From Emcibacteraceae bacterium (GTDB lineage Bacteria; Pseudomonadota; Alphaproteobacteria; Sphingomonadales; Emcibacteraceae), in assembly GCA_041396985.1 (NCBI GenBank), contig JAWKXO010000001.1, positions 1 through 64,000 of the forward strand: DNA of 64,000 nt, given 5' to 3'. The first letter of the stretch is position 1, and every line of letters starts with the position of its first letter. The notes under the pieces were generated by a model. That model saw only the letters and a program-made list of their open reading frames with translations, searched no databases and was not told where the DNA came from. Position numbers and translations under genes: made by a program. Of this stretch, positions 44,898-54,580 are shown in pieces.

Positions 44898-46022
44898 ATG
44901 AAAAAGTTGATTATTGTTGGTTTATCTACAGTTTCTCTGGCTGGCGGTAATGCCCAGGCGCAGGAAGGCAACATCTATGCCGGACTTGACGGATTTGCCA
45001 GTCTTCTTGGCACTGAAAAGTCAGATGGCAGCACTTTAGATGTCCAGAATAAATTTACATTTGGTGGTGGCTTTGCCGGCATTGTCGGATATGATTTTGG
45101 TCAGTTCCGACTGGAAGGCGAAATCGGCAAGCATTATCATAACGCCAAAAGTTATACGGTTAATAACGCGGCGGGGCTCGGTATCACGTCCGGTAATGCC
45201 ACTTCCGGGAAATCCAATATGACCCATTATATGGTCAATGCCGTGATTGATATTAATGGTCCTTTTGCGGATAAAAATATTGAACCCTTTATCGGGGCCG
45301 GCCTCGGGCTTTCAAATGTTGCCTGGAACAATATAACGGCGCCAGGCAATGCTGCCGCCTATACCCATGGCTCTGATAATGTATTTGCCTATCAGGCTTT
45401 TGCCGGGTTTCGCGTCCCTGTGAGCGAAAATATCGATATTTCCCTAAAATACCGTTATTTAGGCACCAATGATGCCAACAGAACAGATCGTCTTGGACAG
45501 GCTTTTAAATCGTCCTATGATACACATGATTTTGTCCTAGGTTTCCGGTATAAATTTGGTGCCCGTAATGACGACAGAATGGCAAAAATGCCTCAACCCC
45601 TGCCCGCTGTTGCTGAAAAATCGCCTGAGCCAGACCCAACGCCGGTTGCCGATATTGCCCCGGCTGCCCCTGCCCCTGCACCGGTGATTGATCGGGGTCC
45701 ATATTCGGTTTATTTTGATTGGGACAGCAGCTTTGTTGACACCAACGCCCGCGATGTCATTCGAAAAGCACTGGTTGAAAGTGCAAAAGCCGATCAGATT
45801 ATCATAAAAGTGGACGGCTATGCCGATCGTTCCGGCCCGACCGGCTATAATGACAATTTATCATTTGAACGCGCCAATGCCGTCAAAGAAACGTTAATTG
45901 CCAATGGTGTGGATAAGGATAAAATTCTGATTGACGGTCATGGGGAAAGATCCCTTGAAGTGGAGACAGACGATGGCGTTCGTGAGCGCCGCAACCGACG
46001 GGTTATTATCCAGCTAAATTAA
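44898..46022 (+). CDS. OmpA-family outer-membrane protein
   Basis: The 374-residue protein has a signal peptide (cleavage after AQA, residue 21), an eight-strand OmpA-like barrel (about 23-220) with FIGAGLGLSNVAW and ISLKYRYLGTND, a Pro/Ala-rich linker (about 233-262), and a C-terminal OmpA peptidoglycan-binding domain (about 265-374) with VYFDWDSSFVDTNA, GYADRSGPTGYNDNLS and ERRNRRVIIQL. It ties the outer membrane to the cell wall. A GGGAG ribosome site precedes the ATG and a bidirectional terminator follows. Confidence 0.94.
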   Translation: MKKLIIVGLSTVSLAGGNAQAQEGNIYAGLDGFASLLGTEKSDGSTLDVQNKFTFGGGFAGIVGYDFGQFRLEGEIGKHYHNAKSYTVNNAAGLGITSGNATSGKSNMTHYMVNAVIDINGPFADKNIEPFIGAGLGLSNVAWNNITAPGNAAAYTHGSDNVFAYQAFAGFRVPVSENIDISLKYRYLGTNDANRTDRLGQAFKSSYDTHDFVLGFRYKFGARNDDRMAKMPQPLPAVAEKSPEPDPTPVADIAPAAPAPAPVIDRGPYSVYFDWDSSFVDTNARDVIRKALVESAKADQIIIKVDGYADRSGPTGYNDNLSFERANAVKETLIANGVDKDKILIDGHGERSLEVETDDGVRERRNRRVIIQLN

Positions 46023-46036
46023 ACAATTGAAAAAGA

Positions 46037-46064
46037 AAAGGCGCTTTGTTAAGCGCCTTTTTTT
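46037..46064. terminator. Bidirectional terminator between ompA-like gene and the toroid-protein gene
   Basis: AAAGGCGCTT, loop TGTT, AAGCGCCTTT is a perfect ten-pair stem with T-runs on both sides. On the plus strand it ends in TTTTTTT after the OmpA gene; on the minus strand in TTTTCTTTTT after the gene ending at 46063. Confidence 0.93.
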
Positions 46065-47274
46065 ATTTGAGCTTTTCACCCATAATTTCTGCTTCAAGCA
46101 TATTTGAATCAATAAAGAATTTCGCTGCCCAGTTAAGATATTCAAACCGACCATAGAGACCATCAATGGGGTAAGACCCTTTAACCCCGCCAATCATGGC
46201 ATCATTTTCGCCCTGAAGTCTTATTGTCCGGCGTACATATTTATTAAGCTTAAGCGCCGTTTTTAAATATTTTTCCTGACCCGTTTCCTTATAAATAAGA
46301 AGCAATGAATGAGCGATCTGTACTGCACCCGTTAAACATACCCAGGATACGGCCGGTGTCCAGTCCCGATACCAGCGGCCCGGAAGATAACCTTCATCAT
46401 CCACAAGAGTGGTAAAGGCCCCTGCTGTTTTTAAAGCACATTGAAGAAGTTTCTCATCCTTGGAATAAAGATAGCCTTCCATAATCCCGCGAAGCACATA
46501 ACCCAACGTGTGGGTAAGCGGGCTTTCCGGCTGATCAAGACAGCAATCCTTAAACCAGCCATTTTCCAGCTGCTTGGTAAGGGCCCATTTGATATTTTTC
46601 AGCGCGGCATCGCCATAGTCTTTATTGCCGCTGACTTTCGCCGCTTCCAGTAGCCCCCAGGCAACATGGGTTTCATAGGCTTTTTCCCCTTTTTCAGCAA
46701 AAGGTGTGCTGAATTTACGCCACGCCCCATCATCATCCATCGTCTCAACAAGCCACGCTGCCGCTTTGTTCATGGCATTATGATACTGGTTAAATTCCTT
46801 TACCCCGGCAGCAAGCCCAATCAGGATCTGCCCGGTGTTAAAGGTCACGGGTACCGGGTCATTTTCAATTCGCCCACCCTGATAGGCACCGCTATCAAGC
46901 TGAATTTTTTCGCACCAGTCCAGGGCGGTTTTCGCCGCATCAATATAGGCCTGATTGCCGAAATAATGACCGCCATCAATCAGGGTCGGAATAATATAGC
47001 CCGTTGTTTCAGGATAAGAAGTCGCCCAGCCTTTTTTAACCGAAAAATCACGGGCAATACCGCCATCATGGCTGGCTGAATTTTTCTGCGCCCGTAATAT
47101 CCAGTCAAGGGCGGCCACAACAGTCACCTTCTTTCCTGGATCCTCCGGTAACGGTTCATTATTATCCTTTTTAACCTCAGCCTGTCCATCGGGCGAAAGA
47201 GAATTAAATTCTTCCCAGTTGTGGTATTTGCGCATAACGCTATCCGGGATGAGCTTTTTAATCAGTGCCTTCAT
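46063..47274 (-). CDS. Alpha/alpha-toroid protein of the polysaccharide cluster
   Basis: The 403-residue protein has no signal peptide. Repeated helix pairs of the terpenoid-cyclase/AGE-like (alpha/alpha) toroid are visible, for example GYIIPTLIDGGHYFGNQAYIDAAKTALDW-type units, FNTGQILIGLA, HVAWGLLEAAKVSGNKDYGDAA and WVCLTGAVQIAHSLLLIYKETGQEKYL. Such toroids act on sugars (lyases, hydrolases, epimerases) or lipids. It lies at the end of the ATP-grasp/rfb gene run on the minus strand, 23 bases after the ATP-grasp gene, which points to polysaccharide synthesis or modification. The reaction is unknown. Confidence 0.82.
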   Translation of the reverse strand: MKALIKKLIPDSVMRKYHNWEEFNSLSPDGQAEVKKDNNEPLPEDPGKKVTVVAALDWILRAQKNSASHDGGIARDFSVKKGWATSYPETTGYIIPTLIDGGHYFGNQAYIDAAKTALDWCEKIQLDSGAYQGGRIENDPVPVTFNTGQILIGLAAGVKEFNQYHNAMNKAAAWLVETMDDDGAWRKFSTPFAEKGEKAYETHVAWGLLEAAKVSGNKDYGDAALKNIKWALTKQLENGWFKDCCLDQPESPLTHTLGYVLRGIMEGYLYSKDEKLLQCALKTAGAFTTLVDDEGYLPGRWYRDWTPAVSWVCLTGAVQIAHSLLLIYKETGQEKYLKTALKLNKYVRRTIRLQGENDAMIGGVKGSYPIDGLYGRFEYLNWAAKFFIDSNMLEAEIMGEKLK

Positions 47275-47297
47275 TTTTATAATCCACGCCCTTTTAC

Positions 47298-48467
47298 TTA
47301 TCTTTTTAATATATGGTTTATCTTGTCGACCACTTTAGCGCAGAAATAATATATAAATGGTAAAGGATCGGAAATTCTTTTAATCGCCTCAACTGACGGG
47401 TATTTCTGTTCAATCGCGTCCTGTTCAGGACTATTCTGGGTTTCCCGTGAATAGCGGTTTATCGGATCGACTTTCCAAATTTTCTGTTCTGATCTGTTCA
47501 GTGGCGGATTAAAATCCTGACCTGTTTCCGTGCAATATTGGGCATAAACCAGATTAACACCATGAACCATCGCCACTTCATGCTGAAGATCGGTCCGTGC
47601 CACTGTCGGCTCAATCATTAAAAGCTCACCACTGCGGCTATCTCGCTTGAATTCCATACCGCCCATCCCGGTAAAACCGCAGGCTTTAAAATATTTGCCT
47701 GTTGCTTCGCGCATCTGGTCAAGAAGCTCATAGGCGCTGGTGCAGCTGGCCGTTCCACCCACATTTGGCGGCCAAGAGCGGACTTTTCTGCCCGGGAAAT
47801 CGGCAACAACATCGCCATTCTTATTCACATATTCAAGCAGGAAATAAATATCACTGTCTGTTCCCTCAATCCATTCCTGAATGACCATATCGCTGATACG
47901 GTCCTTGATTTCATCATAAATGTCTTTTATTTCCTGTAATGAATTGGTTTTATAGGCTTTTTTAATTTCATCGCCATATGTGCTATTTTGCACTGCGGGT
48001 TTAAAAATGCAGGGAAAATTAAAATTTTTAGCCCCATCGATCAGACCTGGTGCTGTAATTTTTAAGGTTCTCGGGTACCTGATCCCTGCTTTTTCCGCAA
48101 CTTCAAGCACACCATTTTTATTCATGAGCGACATCAAAACGTCATGTTCCGGCATGGTAAAGCGGTAATAGGGTTTAAGTTTTTCCCTCTGCTCTGAAAT
48201 TGTGCGCAGTGATTTTTCCATGGTGATGAACAAAACCGGGTTTTCATCTAGGCTTGCGCGAAATTCGATCAGGTCATCAATCAGCGTATCCCCCTCCACA
48301 TCACGGATAGTATGCTTTTTTGCGGACCATGTTTTTCCACTTGGCTTGGAAAAATTTTTATCGAGCGCATAGACCGGCACCCCTTCATGATGAAGCCAGC
48401 GACAGACCCCCAAGCCATTAATATCCAGCCCGATAACGACGGCAGGTATTTTATTCTTCTCACTCAT
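47298..48467 (-). CDS. ATP-grasp carboxylate-amine ligase
   Basis: The 389-residue enzyme has an N-terminal pre-ATP-grasp Rossmann-like domain (about 1-100, with VVIGLDINGLGVCRWLHHEG) and an ATP-grasp core (about 115-330): FPCIFKPAV with the ATP Lys, MVIQEWIEGTDSDIYF with hinge residues, GMEFKRDSRSGELLMIEPTVARTD with metal-binding Glu/Asn-like residues. It would join a carboxylate and an amine using ATP. It sits between the rhamnose genes and the toroid gene, consistent with amino-acid or acyl-amide decoration of a polysaccharide; inferred from context. Confidence 0.88.
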   Translation of the reverse strand: MSEKNKIPAVVIGLDINGLGVCRWLHHEGVPVYALDKNFSKPSGKTWSAKKHTIRDVEGDTLIDDLIEFRASLDENPVLFITMEKSLRTISEQREKLKPYYRFTMPEHDVLMSLMNKNGVLEVAEKAGIRYPRTLKITAPGLIDGAKNFNFPCIFKPAVQNSTYGDEIKKAYKTNSLQEIKDIYDEIKDRISDMVIQEWIEGTDSDIYFLLEYVNKNGDVVADFPGRKVRSWPPNVGGTASCTSAYELLDQMREATGKYFKACGFTGMGGMEFKRDSRSGELLMIEPTVARTDLQHEVAMVHGVNLVYAQYCTETGQDFNPPLNRSEQKIWKVDPINRYSRETQNSPEQDAIEQKYPSVEAIKRISDPLPFIYYFCAKVVDKINHILKR

Positions 48468-48500
48468 AATAATATTGTTACTTTCCGTACTTCTTTATTT

Positions 48501-49367
48501 TTAATAATTCTCAGACAGAATTTTTCTGACGGCTCCGCGCCAGTCGCTTAACTGAATATCACAGAGAGTGTTAATTTTTTTACAATCCAGCACCGAATTT
48601 TTAGGCCGTTTGGCGGCAACTTTATAATCTTTGGATAAAATATCCTCGACTTCAACACTGTGTGCTAATTTTCCCTGCTCAAAAGCTTCATTAAAGATAT
48701 ATCTGGCGAAATCCGCCCAGTTGGTGATTTTATCACCGCAAAAGTGAAAAATGTCGCCGGTAATTTTATCTCTATGCAGAATTAGTGCTGATAAAGCGCC
48801 CGCAATATCCCCGCCATAAGTGGGAGCCCCAATCTGATCGGAGACCACTTTTAAGTGCTTTTTATCAGCTCCTATTTTTATCATGGTTTTAAAGAAATTA
48901 TGACCATATTCACTAAAAACCCATGATGTGCGCAGGATGGCAAAATGGGCTTTACTTCGGATTATTGCCTGTTCGCCTTCCGCCTTGGTTTTTCCGTATA
49001 TATTGATCGGGTTTATTTTATCTGTTTCAGAATAGGGTGTATGTGATTTTCCATCAAAAACATAATCCGTGGATACATGAATAAGGAAAGCGCCTGTCTG
49101 CCGACATTTTTCTGAAAGCCGTTTTACCCCCAATGCATTAACGGCGCGTGCTTTCTGTTCTTCGTCCTCCGCCTTGTCAACAGCGGTATAAGCGGCCGCA
49201 TTAATCACCACATCGGGCTTATATTTTACAAAAATTTCGTCCATTTTTACCGGATCGGTAATATCGAATTCTTTTGAATTCAGCGATATCAGCTGTCCTT
49301 CGGTTGGAGGATTTTTCCTGATTGAATGGCCAAGCTGCCCGTCTGCCCCTGTCAGCAAAATTTTCAT
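48501..49367 (-). CDS. rfbD: dTDP-4-dehydrorhamnose reductase (RfbD/RmlD)
   Basis: The 288-residue enzyme makes the last step of dTDP-L-rhamnose synthesis, reducing dTDP-4-keto-L-rhamnose with NAD(P)H. It is an extended SDR with the nucleotide motif GADGQLGHSI, the NAAAYTAVDKAE segment, the STDYVFDG segment and the YGKTKAEGE catalytic Tyr-x3-Lys. It overlaps rfbC by one base in the operon rfbBACD. Confidence 0.95.
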   Translation of the reverse strand: MKILLTGADGQLGHSIRKNPPTEGQLISLNSKEFDITDPVKMDEIFVKYKPDVVINAAAYTAVDKAEDEEQKARAVNALGVKRLSEKCRQTGAFLIHVSTDYVFDGKSHTPYSETDKINPINIYGKTKAEGEQAIIRSKAHFAILRTSWVFSEYGHNFFKTMIKIGADKKHLKVVSDQIGAPTYGGDIAGALSALILHRDKITGDIFHFCGDKITNWADFARYIFNEAFEQGKLAHSVEVEDILSKDYKVAAKRPKNSVLDCKKINTLCDIQLSDWRGAVRKILSENY

Positions 49368-49900
49368 TATGGCAATTCTTCCAGTAACAGACCGCGTCCG
49401 TCCTTATCTGATAAAAGAGGTGATTTTATCGGCCAGTCGATATTGATTGTCGGATCGTCCCAGCGCAGGCAATATTCATCGCCCGGATTATAATAATCGG
49501 TGCATTTATATTCAAATCTGGCACTTTCCGACAAGGTGACAAAGCCGTGGGCAAATCCCGGCGGCACCCAAAGCTGGCGTTTATTTTCGTCCGATAGATG
49601 AACACCGACCCACTGACCGTAACTGTCTGATCCTTTTCGGATATCAACGGCAACATCATAGACTTCCCCGCTTGTGACCTGTACCAGCTTGCCTTGCGGT
49701 TTTTCTTTTTGAAAATGAAGACCGCGAAGCACACTTCTGCGGGACCAGGACTGATTATCCTGAACAAAGTCGAGCATAATACCCGCTTCTTTCCGGTAAC
49801 GTTCCCTGCTGAATGTTTCCAGGAAATAACCACGTTCATCACCAAATACCCTTGGTTCAATAATGACGACACCGTCGATATTTGTTTTGATAACCCGCAT
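49367..49900 (-). CDS. rfbC: dTDP-4-dehydrorhamnose 3,5-epimerase (RfbC/RmlC)
   Basis: The 177-residue cupin epimerase acts on dTDP-4-keto-6-deoxyglucose. The characteristic motifs are FLETFSRERY, VRGLHFQ-type sequence (LRGLHFQKEKPQGKLV) with the catalytic His, GEVYDVAVDIRKGS, and PPGFAHGF followed by the YKCTDYYNP catalytic Tyr region. It overlaps rfbD by one base and abuts rfbA. Confidence 0.96.
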   Translation of the reverse strand: MRVIKTNIDGVVIIEPRVFGDERGYFLETFSRERYRKEAGIMLDFVQDNQSWSRRSVLRGLHFQKEKPQGKLVQVTSGEVYDVAVDIRKGSDSYGQWVGVHLSDENKRQLWVPPGFAHGFVTLSESARFEYKCTDYYNPGDEYCLRWDDPTINIDWPIKSPLLSDKDGRGLLLEELP

Positions 49901-50785
49901 CTATTTAAATCCGTCCGCCAAACGGCCCAGATACCGGCCATAGTCAGTTTTTCCGTAAAAGGATGCTCTTTCCCTAAGCTCACCATTGGAAATCCAGCCT
50001 TTTGAATAGGCAATTTCCTCAAGACAGGCGATTTTAAACCCCTGCCGTTTTTCAATGGTTTGAACAAAATGCCCTGCATCCATCAGACTGTCATGGGTCC
50101 CGGTATCAAGCCATGCAAACCCGCGCCCAAGCAGGCTGACATTCAAATCACCGCGGTCAAGATAGGCCCGGTTTACATCTGTAATTTCCAGCTCTCCTCG
50201 TGCCGACGGTTTGATGCCTTTTGCAATATCAATCACATCATTATCATAAAAATAAAGACCCGTGACCGCATAATTTGATTTCGGATTTTTGGGTTTTTCC
50301 TCGATTGAAACGGCACGGCCATTTCCATCAAATTCCACCACACCGAACCGTTCAGGGTCCGCCACGTGGTAACCAAAGACGGTAGCCCCCGTTTTGCGCA
50401 TCACGGCATCATCAAGTTTATTGGTGAAATGCTGGCCGTAAAATATATTATCACCCAATACGAGGGACACATTGTCAGACCCGATAAAGTCATCACCGAT
50501 GATAAAGGCCTGCGCCAGTCCATCAGGAGACGGTTGCTCGGCATAACTGAATTTGACACCAAACTGGTTGCCACTGCCAAGCAATCTTTTAAAATATGGA
50601 AGATCCTCCGGCGTAGAGATAATCAGAATTTCATTAATCCCGGAAAGCATCAGTACCGAAATCGGATAATAAATCATAGGTTTATCATATATCGGCAGAA
50701 GCTGCTTTGATACGCCCTGAGTAATCGGATGAAGCCTTGATCCTGCACCGCCGGCCAGAACTATTCCTTTATATTTTTTTGTCAT
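49901..50785 (-). CDS. rfbA: Glucose-1-phosphate thymidylyltransferase (RfbA/RmlA)
   Basis: The 294-residue enzyme joins glucose-1-phosphate and dTTP to dTDP-glucose. The nucleotidyltransferase signature is GGAGSRLHPIT, with KPMIYYPISVLML, LVLGDNIFYG and EKPKNPKSNYAVTGLYFY following. The length and the C-terminal RASFYGKTDYGRYL match short-form RmlA. It is five bases downstream of rfbB. Confidence 0.97.
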   Translation of the reverse strand: MTKKYKGIVLAGGAGSRLHPITQGVSKQLLPIYDKPMIYYPISVLMLSGINEILIISTPEDLPYFKRLLGSGNQFGVKFSYAEQPSPDGLAQAFIIGDDFIGSDNVSLVLGDNIFYGQHFTNKLDDAVMRKTGATVFGYHVADPERFGVVEFDGNGRAVSIEEKPKNPKSNYAVTGLYFYDNDVIDIAKGIKPSARGELEITDVNRAYLDRGDLNVSLLGRGFAWLDTGTHDSLMDAGHFVQTIEKRQGFKIACLEEIAYSKGWISNGELRERASFYGKTDYGRYLGRLADGFK

Positions 50786-50790
50786 TATTT

Positions 50791-51861
50791 TTATTCCTGT
50801 CCGTCACTTCCAAGTCTTGCCAGTTTATAATCCCCACTCAGCACACGTTGCCACCATGAACGATTATCCAGATACCATTTTACTGTTTTCATCATCCCGC
50901 TTTCAAATGTTTCTTCCGGCACCCAACCGAGCTCATTCTTAATTTTTGTTGCATCAATGGCATAGCGAAGGTCATGACCGGGCCTGTCTTTTACATATGT
51001 AATAAGGTCTTTATAATTTTTTACACCTTCCGGTTTTTCGGGTTCCAGCTGTTCCAGCAACGCACAAATTGTTTCGACAACGCTTAGGTTGGTTTTTTCG
51101 TTATGTCCGCCGATATTGTATGTCTCCCCCACTTTTCCTTTTGTCGCCACCAGATATAGGGCTTTGACATGGTCTTCGACATAAAGCCAGTCACGAACCT
51201 GACTGCCATCGCCATATACGGGGAGCGGTTTACTGCCAAGGGCGTTTAAAATCATATGCGGAATAAGTTTTTCCGGAAAATGATAAGGACCATAATTATT
51301 CGAACAGTTTGTAATAAGGGTTGGCAGTCCATATGTGCGGTGCCACGCCCGCACCAGATGATCAGAGCTTGCCTTTGATGCTGAATATGGCGAACTTGGG
51401 TCATACGAGGTATTTTCGGTAAAAAGTTCGCCAGTATGGCCCAGATCACCGTAAACTTCGTCAGTTGAGACATAATGAAAGCGGAAATTTTCTTTTTTTG
51501 TCCCGGTTAGCGAAGCCCAGTAATCCCTTGCCACATCCAGCAGGACAAATGTCCCGACAATATTGGTTTTTATAAATTCACCGGGTCCGTCGATTGAACG
51601 GTCAACATGGGATTCTGCCGCAAGATGAATAAAAATATCAGGTTCAAATTCGTGAAAAAGCTTTTTCATGGCAGCGGTATCGCCAATGTCCGCTTTAAAA
51701 AACTGATAACGGTCATTATCCGATACGGACGAAACAGATTCAAGATTTCCCGCATAGGTCAGCTTATCCAGATTAACGACACTGTGTTCTGTATGCTCAA
51801 TTAAATACCTGATCAGAGCGCTTCCGATAAACCCTGCCCCGCCTGTTACAATTATTTTCAC
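50791..51861 (-). CDS. rfbB: dTDP-glucose 4,6-dehydratase (RfbB/RmlB)
   Basis: The 356-residue SDR enzyme oxidises and dehydrates dTDP-glucose. Key motifs are GGAGFIGSALIRY, AAESHVDRSID, STDEVYGDLG and YSASKASSDHLVRAW with the catalytic Tyr-x3-Lys, and NCSNNYGPYHFPEKLIP. I chose the GTG at 51861, because GAGG stands six bases before it and VKIIVTGG is the usual N-terminus; the frame also opens at an ATG at 51906, which would add 15 atypical residues. Confidence 0.93.
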   Translation of the reverse strand: MKIIVTGGAGFIGSALIRYLIEHTEHSVVNLDKLTYAGNLESVSSVSDNDRYQFFKADIGDTAAMKKLFHEFEPDIFIHLAAESHVDRSIDGPGEFIKTNIVGTFVLLDVARDYWASLTGTKKENFRFHYVSTDEVYGDLGHTGELFTENTSYDPSSPYSASKASSDHLVRAWHRTYGLPTLITNCSNNYGPYHFPEKLIPHMILNALGSKPLPVYGDGSQVRDWLYVEDHVKALYLVATKGKVGETYNIGGHNEKTNLSVVETICALLEQLEPEKPEGVKNYKDLITYVKDRPGHDLRYAIDATKIKNELGWVPEETFESGMMKTVKWYLDNRSWWQRVLSGDYKLARLGSDGQE

Positions 51862-51991
51862 AAAAAACCTCATTTTTAACGCAAAAGTTTTATTTACACA
51901 GCGCAATATATAACCATAATATTTACATTAAATAAACGCTCATTGTTTTATTTTAAAAATGACGATTTATTTTTGGAGTAGTGTTAAGCTT

Positions 51992-54579
51992 ATGGCCCGG
52001 CCAAAAAATTTATAATTGCATTTCTGATTTCCCTCATTGCACAAAATGCTTCTGCGCAGCAATGCAAAATGTCGTTTGATGAGAAAAGCGGACTTTTTAG
52101 CGTCAGCTCAAATTCAAAAGCACTCGTGTCCACTTACTATGGTTTTTGGGGAAACTGGCGCTGGGCAGGCGCAAAAACCGAAACCGAGACGGTAGCCCCT
52201 AAAAATTACAGCTTCAATTCGTCTGTGGATCTTCTCAGGCTTTCTTTTTCCGGCACTGCCAAGGTCAGCGAACCAAACCAGCTAAACTGGACCTATAACT
52301 TTAATGCGGCAAAGGACATCGATAATGTCATTGGTGGCGGCATCGTTTTTAGGCTTAGCCCAGACCAAATAGATAATGTTGATATTGAACTGCTTCCTGA
52401 CAATATGGGCTGGAGCATGTATGGCGATGCGGGCTGCCAAAGGGTCATTGTCCGCTTTTCCGAACCCGTAAAAAACATTTATTTTGAACGTGGCAATAAA
52501 GGCCAGATCCGTGCCTTCTTTTATGATAAGCAGGTTGAAGCCGGTGTTACCAATAATAGTATGAGTGTTTCATTACCACTTGATGCACAAGTCACCGGCA
52601 CTATGGCAGAGCAGCTTGGTGGCGAGCCTGACCTGCGCTGGCATAAGGATATGCTGCAACCGTCCTATTCGCCTGTTGATCTGAGCTATCTTAACAAAGA
52701 CGAAATTCCCGCCGGAAAGCATGGCTTTTTAAAGGCGGACGGTGAAAACCTTGTATTCGGGGATGGAAAGCTGGCCCGCTTTTGGGGCACAAATATTCAG
52801 GCCTATGCTCTCTTTTCAACGAGCCCGAGCCAGATCAGAGAACATGCCAAGCGGCTTTCCAAGCTTGGTTTCAATCTGGTGCGCTTTCATCATCACGATT
52901 CAAACTGGGTCAATCCCAATATTTTCGGGAATAAAGCACCGGATACCCTGACCCTTAATGCAACCTCATTCAAGATGCTGGACCTATGGATTAAAGCCCT
53001 TAAGGACGAAGGAATATATATCTGGCTCGATCTTAATGTCGGACGGGAATTCAGCAAAACTGACGGCATTGAAAATTTTGATGAACTGGCAAAAGGAAAA
53101 GACCGGCTCTCCCCTAGGGGATATAATTATGTGGAAGATGATATTGAAAAACGAATGGAAGAATTCAATGATCAGTATCTTAATCATGTCAATGAATATA
53201 CAGGACTTGCTTATAAGGATGACCCGGCCATCATCAATATGCTGATCACAAATGAAAATGATCTGACACATCATTTTGGTAATTCGCTGCTGCCGGACAA
53301 AAATGTACCAAACGCAAATAAAAAATATACTGAAAAGGCTAATGACTTTGCAGATAAATTTGATCTTCCCAGAAATAAAGTCTGGCGGTCATGGGAAACC
53401 GGATCACCAAAAATATTCCTGAATGAGCTGGAACATCAGTTTAATACCCGCCAAATTAATCATCTTCAGTCAATTGGTATTAAATCGCTGGTTTCAACAA
53501 CAAATTCCTGGGGGTATATGCCGCTTTACAGCCTGCCTGCCCTCACCGACAGCACATTGATTGATACCCATTCCTATGGCCGAATGGATTTTTTTAAAGC
53601 CAATCCGCATGTAAAGGATAATTTTATCAGCTGGATCGGTGCGGCTCAGGTTAATGGCAAACCGATTGCCAACAGTGAATGGAATTTAGAACCTTTCCCG
53701 GATACATTTGACCGTTTTTCCAGCCCTGTTTATCTGGCGGCTGTTTCGGCATTGCAGGGATGGGATGCGCTCATGCAATATGGTTATAGCCAGCAACCCC
53801 TTAATAATGAGGGACGTCCCAGTAACTATACGACCTTTAATGACCCGGCCTCCATGGTCATGATGCCTGTTGCCGCTCTCATATACCGTCAGGGGCACGT
53901 TTCAGGCGCAAAGAAGACCTATGCCCTTTCGCTTGGTAAAGACAGTTTTTACGGAAAAAGCATCAGCCCGAGCAGCTCTGCTGCCATCAGAACCCTGATG
54001 GAACAAAGTAAACTGGTTATTGATATTCCAAAAACTGACGAACTTCCCTGGCTTAAAACAGTCCCGCTTGGTAGTGACGTTATAAAAGTCACCGATGAAA
54101 ACAAGGATTTTATTCCTGAAGGTCAGAATTTTGTCCGCTCGGACACCGGGGAACTGACCCGTGACTGGGTTCAGGGGGTTTATACCATCAACACCCAGCA
54201 ATCACAGGCAGCCCTTGGCTGGATCGGCGGCAAAAATATTGAACTGGAGAATATTAAAGTTCAGTTTGATAACAGAAATGCTGCTGTGGCTGTTCAAAGC
54301 CTTGATAACAGGCCGCTTTCAAGTTCTGAAAATATTCTGATTACCCTGGCAACCAGAACCGAACCTTCCCCCGGCAATAAAATGCCATTTTTATCCGAAC
54401 CTGCTTCGGGCACAATAATCGTCACTGCCGCCGCGGGATTAAAACTTTACCTGATAAATAAGTATGGTAAGCAGTTTGAATTACCGACAAGTTATGATAA
54501 TGGATCTTATAAAATTTCCATTGATGAAAAGTTAGACTCCTATTGGCTTGCGTTAAAATCCCCAACAGAAAGCAAATAA
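51992..54579 (+). CDS. Secreted clan GH-A glycoside hydrolase; N-terminal frameshift splits signal peptide from catalytic domain
   Basis: From ATG 52069 the frame gives 836 residues. It has a carbohydrate-binding-like beta domain (about 1-200), then a TIM-barrel (about 215-560) with FHHHDSNW, ITNENDL (acid/base Glu396) and ANSEWNL (nucleophile Glu537), the GH-A pair, and a beta-rich C-terminal domain. Upstream in the same frame are codons for a signal peptide (KKFIIAFLISLIAQNASAQQ) but no start codon after a TAA at 51985. A start ATG at 51992 (MARP) is one base out of frame; one extra A in the A6 run at 52003-52008 would join it. The gene is divergent from rfbB. Its substrate, perhaps the local exopolysaccharide, is unknown. 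Confidence 0.82.
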
Positions 54580-54580
54580 A

